Assembly (NCBI GenBank): GCA_016718035.1 | Contig: JADKEK010000010.1 | Span: 62,001 to 126,000 of the forward strand | Length of the DNA: 64,000 nt | Direction: 5' to 3' | DNA from: Bacteroidota bacterium | Lineage (GTDB): Bacteria; Bacteroidota; Bacteroidia; Chitinophagales; BACL12 | In this document: piece after piece, positions 57,583 through 64,000 of the stretch | Layout of the letters: every line of letters begins with the position of its first letter | How positions within the stretch are numbered: position 1 is the stretch's first letter | Notes under the pieces: model-generated | The model's database searches: none | The model's input: the letters and a program-made list of their open reading frames with translations, nothing else | Told to the model about the DNA's origin: nothing | Made by a program: the position numbers and the translations under genes

Positions 57583-59274
57583 ATGAAACAGAAAAAATTT
57601 TTACTCACAGGTTTGCTGACTTTTGCAATTGCTTCGCAAACTTTTGCAGGAAGTAAAATACAAATCATTCACAATGCAGCTGATCCTGCTGCAGCAGTGG
57701 TAGATGTATATTTAGGACCAGCATTAATTATTGATGATTTTGCATTCAGAACAGCAACAGCATTTTTAGACGTACCATCCGGTGTGCCACTTGTAGTTTC
57801 TATCGCACCATCTACTTCAACCTCGGTTTTAGATGCCATTGCTGATTTTACTTACACTTTAGACGATGGTGAAATTTATGTAGCTGTCGCTAATGGTGTT
57901 TTAAATCCTGCAACTTTTGCAACTAATCCTGATGGTGAAGCAACAGCATTTAATATTTTAGTTACTTCAGGTTTATCGCTTACTGCCGGTGATCCGGGTA
58001 ATGTGGATTTTGTTGTACTACACGGTGCAACCGATGCTCCTTCAGTAAGTGTGTATGCGAGGGGAGTAGCACAATTAATTCCTTCTGCAACTTATACTGA
58101 TTTTACATCTTATATCAGTGTTCCTGCTGCAAGTTATATTGTTGATGTTACACCTGCAGGCGCAGTAATTCCTGTTGTTGCAGCTTATACAGCAGATTTA
58201 AGTTCACTCGCGGGTGGAACTGCAGTAATTTTAGCTTCAGGATTTTTAGACCCTGCTGCTAATATGGATGGTGAAGCATTCGCTTTAATTGCTGTATTAA
58301 CAGATGGTACTGTAATTACATTGCCTTCAGCAGCAACTGCTACCTTACAAGTAATTCATAATAGTGCAGATCCTGCAGCTGAAGTTGTAGATATTTATGT
58401 TGAAGAAGTATTAACTGTAGACAATTTTGTTTTCAGAACCGCAACAGGAACTATTACCATTCCTTCCGGTGTTCCGGTATCGATTGGTGTTGCGCCGGGA
58501 ACAAGTATGGGTGCAGCAGATATTCTTGCCAACTTCGATATAACATTTGCTGATAATCAAAATTATGTAGCTGTTGCAAATGGTGTATTAAATCCTGCAA
58601 CATTTGCAGCAAATCCTGATGGGATTTCTACTGCATTTACTTTATTTTCTGCGGATAATATTCGTCTCGTAGCTGATGATGCTTCCAAAGTGGAATTCAT
58701 TGCCGTACATGGTGCATCTGATGCTCCAACTGTAGATGTAAGGGTTGGTGGAACGCCATTAGTAGATGACGCATCTTATGGTGATATTACAGGTTATATA
58801 GCAGTTGATCCTGATACTTATATATTGGATGTAACAACCGCAGATGGCGCAACTACCGTGGCTTCTTATTCAGCTCCTCTCGATGGATTAGCCGGTGGTA
58901 CTGCTGTTGTATTTGCTTCAGGCTTCTTAAATCCTGCAGTTAATAACGATGGCCCTACTTTTGGTTTATTTGCTGCATTGGTCGACGGAACAGTAGTGCA
59001 ATTTTCTACATTTGTTGGTGTAAATGATAATATCAGTTTAATTGGATTGTCTGCATATCCTAATCCAACTACAAATACGCTGATTTTAACGAATGGCAAT
59101 AATACTAATTATCAGGCTTCAATGATGAATATGAATGGACAACTTGTAAAATCATTTAATGTAGCTAGTGGTGGTAATACAATTAACGTAACCGACTTGT
59201 CGGCCGGAATGTATACTATCTTAGTATCTGATGGTAAATCAAGTTATCAAACAAAAGTATCTATAATTAAATAA
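57583..59274 (+). CDS. Secreted DUF4397 repeat protein with T9SS tail
   Basis: A 563-aa exported protein. A signal peptide (residues 1-22, ASQTFAG) precedes two tandem modules of about 230 residues. Each module holds two DUF4397-type units: one starts IQIIHNAADPAAAVVDVYLG or LQVIHNSADPAAEVVDIYVE, the other starts DFVVLHGATDAPSVSVYARG or EFIAVHGASDAPTVDVRVGG. Both end with GGTAVxxASGFLxPA. The C-terminus is a T9SS sorting tail (LSAYPNPTTNTLIL). Repeats are nearly identical, suggesting recent internal duplication. Probably a surface or sheath-associated beta-sandwich protein. Confidence 0.85.
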   Translation: MKQKKFLLTGLLTFAIASQTFAGSKIQIIHNAADPAAAVVDVYLGPALIIDDFAFRTATAFLDVPSGVPLVVSIAPSTSTSVLDAIADFTYTLDDGEIYVAVANGVLNPATFATNPDGEATAFNILVTSGLSLTAGDPGNVDFVVLHGATDAPSVSVYARGVAQLIPSATYTDFTSYISVPAASYIVDVTPAGAVIPVVAAYTADLSSLAGGTAVILASGFLDPAANMDGEAFALIAVLTDGTVITLPSAATATLQVIHNSADPAAEVVDIYVEEVLTVDNFVFRTATGTITIPSGVPVSIGVAPGTSMGAADILANFDITFADNQNYVAVANGVLNPATFAANPDGISTAFTLFSADNIRLVADDASKVEFIAVHGASDAPTVDVRVGGTPLVDDASYGDITGYIAVDPDTYILDVTTADGATTVASYSAPLDGLAGGTAVVFASGFLNPAVNNDGPTFGLFAALVDGTVVQFSTFVGVNDNISLIGLSAYPNPTTNTLILTNGNNTNYQASMMNMNGQLVKSFNVASGGNTINVTDLSAGMYTILVSDGKSSYQTKVSIIK

Positions 59275-59286
59275 TCAGGTTTAATC

Positions 59287-59324
59287 AAAAAAAAATCCCA
59301 CATATTATGTGGGATTTTTTTGCT
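59287..59324 (+). terminator. Bidirectional terminator between DUF4397 and CotH genes
   Basis: AAAAAATCCCACAT-att-ATGTGGGATTTTTT: a near-perfect stem with 3-nt loop serves both convergent genes. Confidence 0.92.
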
Positions 59325-59377
59325 TTATATGATTTTGATATTTTTAATTTAGCAATATTTTTTCGTTGCAACTATAT

Positions 59378-62300
59378 TTAATTTTTAATAAACTTCCCGG
59401 TTGTTATCAATTCACCAAACTGAATACGAACAAAATACATACCGCTAGTTAAATCTGCTATATTGATGGTAATCGAATTACCGTTTATAGATGATAATAC
59501 GATGTGTTTTCCGGTAATATCCAAAATTTCAATAGTGCCATTTCCTGTTACGCCGGATAATTCGAAATTAATCAATGTTGAAGCAGGATTAGGTTTGATT
59601 ATTAAATCAGTAGTTGCAGGTATATCATCAATTCCGGTAATACAAGGCATTACTAATAATGAACCCGGAGTTCCTGCAGGGCAGCTTTCCATCCAATTAG
59701 ATGGTTTGTTCATATTCTCTCCAATGCTTACAATTTGTAAAGCAGTTCCACCACCATCGGGAGATAATGGATAAGGAGCAACATCTTCAAAACTTACGCT
59801 TTGGAAAATTTGTCCGTCCTGGTCGTAAATTGCAATGATATCGCCACCATCATTAAATCCAAAATTTAATGGTCCAACTTTATTGGTTACATCAGGAAAC
59901 TGACTACTAAATAATGCTTCATCTTGATACAATACCAAATAACCACCGTCGCCGGTTACCATTGTACCTTCCGGAACAATAAAACTATTTCCACTTTCAT
60001 CTTGAATGGTAAATCCAGATATATCGAAATCGGTTTCCGACCAATTAAATAATTCGAACCAGTCGCCTGAATTTGCAACATCAGCAGCGTGATAATTAAT
60101 TTCATCTATAATGGGGTTCTCAAAACAATTAGTATATGCCTCTCCCGGTGAGCCAAGCACACATCCTGCAAACCATGACGTAGAAGAAGCTGGTTCGTTA
60201 ATAGTAAAATCGAATTCCATTGTCCGTCCAAAACCATCTGCTGTTGCAGGCCATGGGAATTTATCTTCGAAAACAAATCCGGTAATTAATTGTCCCACAG
60301 GATTGCGTAAAACTATGGAATCGCCATCATTTGAAAAATTAAATACCATGTCGCCAACAACATTTGTTACACCAGGATACACTGCACTAAACTGTGCTAA
60401 GTTTTCAGCAACAACTAGATATCCACCGGCAGGTAAAACTACATTATCACCAATTTTATAGTTGGTATAAAATTCTTTATTTCCAATTTGATATGACGTT
60501 AAAACAATATCCACTGCAGTCGGATTATATAATTCAATCCAATCACCGAGTTTACAAGTATTACTGTTATAATTAACTTCACTTATGACAATAGCAAAAT
60601 CGGCAACTCCTGGGAAATTGGCTGTAAATGTAGTATTGTCCGTAAAATTATTATTAAATGATAGTGCTGTGGCATCTGTAATAAAAGGATTGTCGCTCCA
60701 GTTGGTAAATGTAAATCCCGGATTTGGAATAGCTGTGACAGTAACCGGTACACCATCAAAATATACGCCTGACCAAGGTAAATTTTCAGGAATAATTGTT
60801 GAAATTTTAATATATCCGGCACCGGGGGGATTTACTTCTAAAGTAACAGTAACCTGGTCGTTTAAATCAAAATAATTTTCAATTTCATTGCGCTGATAAC
60901 CAACACGTGGTTCAAAAAAATCTTTTAATTCATTTACACCTGAATTCCACGCACCTACACTTGGGGTTCCCCAACGACCATATTGTGCGGGTATTTCATC
61001 CTGAATTTCATCTGCATTTACATCGATTAAATTTTCTACAATTTCCCATGTGAAATAATAGTTCATTAAATCGGCATATCTGTTAATAAAATAATTTCTG
61101 AAATCAGTATTGTCTACAAGCTCATTCATCATATTAATTTCTTCGCTTAAATAAGGGAAGTTAATAAGCGATTGAATACTATTGCATGAAGGACATTCCG
61201 AACCGGCTCCTGTATCCCATAAAATAAATTTCCATTTCATATCAGGTTCATATGAGCGGAAACATCTTAAATTATAGGCCATTTCATCGTTGTTTACAAA
61301 AAATTGTAAAGCAAAATGATCTACCCAATTTTCAATATCAATTAATTCCAATGCTAATGCATAATCGTCAGGATTAGTCATCGAATGGGTATTAAAAAAA
61401 GTTTTTAAATCATTATACGCAGTAATGGTACCTGCTTCAGCAATGTCCCAAACATCTTCACCTGCGCCACTTCTGATGATATCAACTTTATCAGGATTTA
61501 CACCTTGATTGTTTCTTAAAAATATTTATCTAATTCTTCTCTTGATGAATATAGTCCCCAATATGCGCCATTAATAAACGTGGCTACGTTTTGATAAGCC
61601 GGTGTTACAATATGTGTTTGTGCCGCTAGTCGGTTGTTGATTACATCCTTCATTCTGGCATTAGAATTTCCCCAATCGTTATTAGCGCGAACACGAAATC
61701 CGTTTAAAGAATCTAATGGTTTATAATTTTCAAAAACATTAAAATCATATTCGCTATTATCACCAAAATCTTCATCAGCGGTAAACTGCATGCCTTTTTG
61801 CGGATAAACAGCGATAGAAGAATTTCCTGCAGCTTCAAACTTGATATTTTTACTAATTTTTTGAACGTGGTCTGCAGTAAAGTATTCAACACCGGCAGGT
61901 ATTTGTGGATTGTCAGGTTCCCATCCGTCTGCGCCATCATAAGCAGCTTCACAACTTAAACCTTCGTTAAACATATCACAGGAATTGGAACTGATACTAA
62001 CTACCGGTAATTGTGTAGTCTCATCAATAAAAAATGTTCCGGTAATTGTTCTACTAGGCAATTTGCCCGGTTGTTTAGATACTGCTTTTACTACCTTGGT
62101 AGCACTAATGGTAATTGGTCCTGTATAGGATATGCCATCAACATCAGGCCAGTCGCCATTTGTGGTATATAAAATATCAGTTCCGCTTATTGTTACATCA
62201 ACACTTCCAGCATAAAAACCCGGTGCAGTGGTAAATATTGGTTCATCTGAATATGCGGAATAACAAGTAACATCGTTCGGGTCTTTTGCTGTTTCCGTAT

Positions 62301-62754
62301 CAGCATAACACCAATCACCACCATCAGGTATACGCGCCATAACATCAGTAGCATATACATTACCAATGGTAACGCTGTCAATCAAATTACCGCTTTCATC
62401 ATAAAGCGCAACCGTTTCACCATTACTTAATTTAAAGTTGGTATGTAAATAATTGACAATACCGGGGCATCCGTAACAATCGCGATTTTTTTCTGATGCG
62501 AAAATTAATAATCGTTCTCCGGCTTCAATAATGTAATTCGGTAATAACCACTTATTCCAGGTATCCGGGTTATCGGTAATGCCATATTGTTGTACGTTAA
62601 TATCAGCAACGCCAATATTCATTATCTCAATCCAATCCGGAAATTGACCATCTTCATCAGCCACAACGCGATTATTTGGTGCTATTTCATTAATTACCAG
62701 CTGTGCTGTTACCAATTGCGGAACGGCCAACAATAGAAGGAGGAGCTTTTTCAT
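59378..62754 (-). CDS. CotH-kinase/lamin-tail surface protein with T9SS tail, -1 shift
   Basis: A large exported protein of about 1125 aa in two frames that meet at the A5 run 61518-61522; one added T (minus strand) joins EELDKYFLRNNQGVNPDKVD. Order: signal peptide (MKKLLLLLLAVPQLVTAQ), lamin-tail domain (VINEIAPNNRVVADEDGQFP), a chitobiase-C-like beta-sandwich (EPIFTTAPGFYAGSVDVTIS), CotH kinase-like domain (GLYSSREELDKY, YNLRCFRSYEPDMKWKFILWDTG), two more lamin-tail domains (ISEVNYNSNTCKLGDWIELYNP, IDEINYHAADVANSGDWFELFN), and a T9SS tail (LIIKPNPASTLINFELSG). Eukaryote-like CotH kinase activity is not shown. Confidence 0.82.
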
Positions 62755-63015
62755 GAAGCTAATTTAACTATTAATTCATAATTGCTTCATATTGGGTTTA
62801 ACCTGAGGGGCGGCTACCTAAAATGTAAAGCTAGTATAACAATGATGTTAAAATTATGTGTAATGACAGGAAATTTGCCTGGAAACTACATAGTAGTAGC
62901 ACAAACGACTAGAAGAATTGGTCCAAACGCAACAAAAATTACAAATTAATTGGTTATCTTGTGACTTCAAATTTATCAGGCAAACCCACAAAATTTTAAA
63001 ATTTCACCCTTTTTT
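62755..63015. other. Divergent intergenic region
   Basis: About 260 bp between CotH (minus) and the SGNH-like gene (plus). It must hold both promoters; tggttatcttgtgacttc near 62950 may contain a TATCTTGT variant. No gene. Confidence 0.4.
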
Positions 63016-64000
63016 ATGAAGACCTTAACCAGATTTTTATTGACTTTTTTATGCCTATTAGGTAGCAAACAGCTGCTTATAGCTCAAACGGATTGTGATA
63101 ATGTGACATCAGGCAATATTCCAATTACTGAAATTGGAACCGGATTTTTTATGGGCTATCAAGGCGGATTATATCCCGGTGGTTCTAATAATATTCCACC
63201 TGCTCATTTACTTGCCGGAAGAAATATGGGCAATACCATAAAACCTTTAAATGCAGAAGGAGCAGTAGATATGGACAATGGTAAAATTGTTTTTGTAGCC
63301 TTTGGAGCCTCTACCGCAGGTAATACTTTTAATACATTTAAAGCAACAGTAAATTCCACACCGGATATTTATAATCCTTGTTTGAAATTTGTTAATTTAT
63401 GTATGGGTGGCAAAGGATTGGAAACAATGATACCACCTCAACATGATTGGTACTGGGCACAAATTGCTGACACTTTAATGGAAGATTTTGAAGTAACTGC
63501 GGAACAAGTACAAATTGGTTGGATTAAAACGGCATCTAAAGATGATTCTATTCCTGAATTTCCTATGCAAGCTGATTCTATTTATGATAAATATATTCCG
63601 TCTATTCAACGAATAAAAGAAAATTTTCCGAATATTCGCATATTATACATCAGTAGTCATGCATATGGCGGTTATGCTGGCGAATTATCTGATAATGCCG
63701 ATTTAGCCGGTGAACCAGCTGCATATTATGGCGGATTTGCTGTTAAATGGGTAATAGAAGATCAAATTGAAGGCTCACCTGAACTTGATTATTTAGGAGT
63801 TGATGCAGTTTCACCCTGGTTGGCATGGGGGCCTTACTTTTGGGCAGATGGATTAACGCCCAGAGCAGCTGATGGATTAATTTGGGAATGTGAAGATTAT
63901 GAACCTGATGGTGGAGGATTTCACTTATCAGAATCAGGCAAAACTAAAGAGTCGGAGATGCTGATTGATTTTTTATATAATCATCCCACTTCGAAAAAAT
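63016..64000 (+). CDS. Exported SGNH/GDSL-like protein, truncated by window end
   Basis: The frame from ATG 63016 stays open to the last base (about 328 codons), so it is partial at the 3' end. It has a signal peptide (MKTLTRFLLTFLCLLGSKQ, cleavage near LIAQ). A FGASTAG motif at residues 96-102 and CMGGKGLETM at about 133-142 resemble blocks I and II of SGNH hydrolases, and SESGKT... near the end could lead to the HLS/HF block (GFHLSES). Esterase-type activity is possible but not certain. Its sorting tail, if present, lies outside the window. Confidence 0.65.
   Translation, partial: MKTLTRFLLTFLCLLGSKQLLIAQTDCDNVTSGNIPITEIGTGFFMGYQGGLYPGGSNNIPPAHLLAGRNMGNTIKPLNAEGAVDMDNGKIVFVAFGASTAGNTFNTFKATVNSTPDIYNPCLKFVNLCMGGKGLETMIPPQHDWYWAQIADTLMEDFEVTAEQVQIGWIKTASKDDSIPEFPMQADSIYDKYIPSIQRIKENFPNIRILYISSHAYGGYAGELSDNADLAGEPAAYYGGFAVKWVIEDQIEGSPELDYLGVDAVSPWLAWGPYFWADGLTPRAADGLIWECEDYEPDGGGFHLSESGKTKESEMLIDFLYNHPTSKK

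Overview
The window is a chromosomal segment of a Bacteroidota bacterium, probably from the Chitinophagales/Saprospirales side of the phylum. The evidence is many secreted proteins with type IX secretion (T9SS) C-terminal sorting tails, the Bacteroidota promoter signature (TTTG, then TAnnTTTG about 20 nt downstream) in front of housekeeping genes, a 288-aa primary sigma factor, DUF4397/WG/PKD/CotH surface proteins and low GC. The exact lineage cannot be fixed from sequence alone.

Layout: 0.1-9.5 kb is housekeeping (class I aldolase, accD, rpsO, pnp, rpoD, metK, trhO), with an 11-unit 54-bp repeat array between rpoD and metK. 9.7-16.6 kb holds two paralogous secreted proteins, a WG-repeat protein and an acetyltransferase. 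17-25.2 kb is mostly minus-strand metabolism (fused E1 dehydrogenase, FAH-family hydrolase, pth, rplY, prs, BtuF-like receptor, cystathionine beta-synthase). 25.3-39.5 kb is an accessory island. 39.5-47.2 kb has a lipoprotein and T9SS proteins separated by repetitive intergenic DNA. 47.7-52.9 kb has DUF1826, a TetR operon with twin operators, two DinB-like proteins and a di-haem cytochrome c. 53-54.4 kb is a 174-bp tandem repeat field. 55-64 kb has YceI, an outer-membrane barrel, DUF4397, CotH/lamin-tail proteins and a truncated secreted esterase-like gene.

The island is the main point of interest. It carries a two-gene Panoptes-like anti-phage module (2TM-beta-barrel effector plus mCpol cyclase), a type IIG restriction-modification enzyme with a DUF4209 partner, an AAA ATPase plus PD-(D/E)XK-like pair, and an AlbA/HATPase protein, all on the plus strand. 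They are separated by long attC-like hairpins that share sequence. Three segments start with a GTTAG-type box and end with its exact or near-exact reverse complement, as integron cassettes do. A leader repeat of about 430 bp ending in GTTAGCGG precedes both the Panoptes and the AlbA segments, and an IS1182-type element splits the last hairpin. No integrase is visible in the window.

Quality caveat: at least ten genes, including the normally essential prs, are broken by single-nucleotide shifts, mostly at A/T runs of 4-6 bases. Residual sequencing indels explain this better than mass pseudogenisation, so the broken genes are given here as reconstructed full-length CDS with the shift positions stated.
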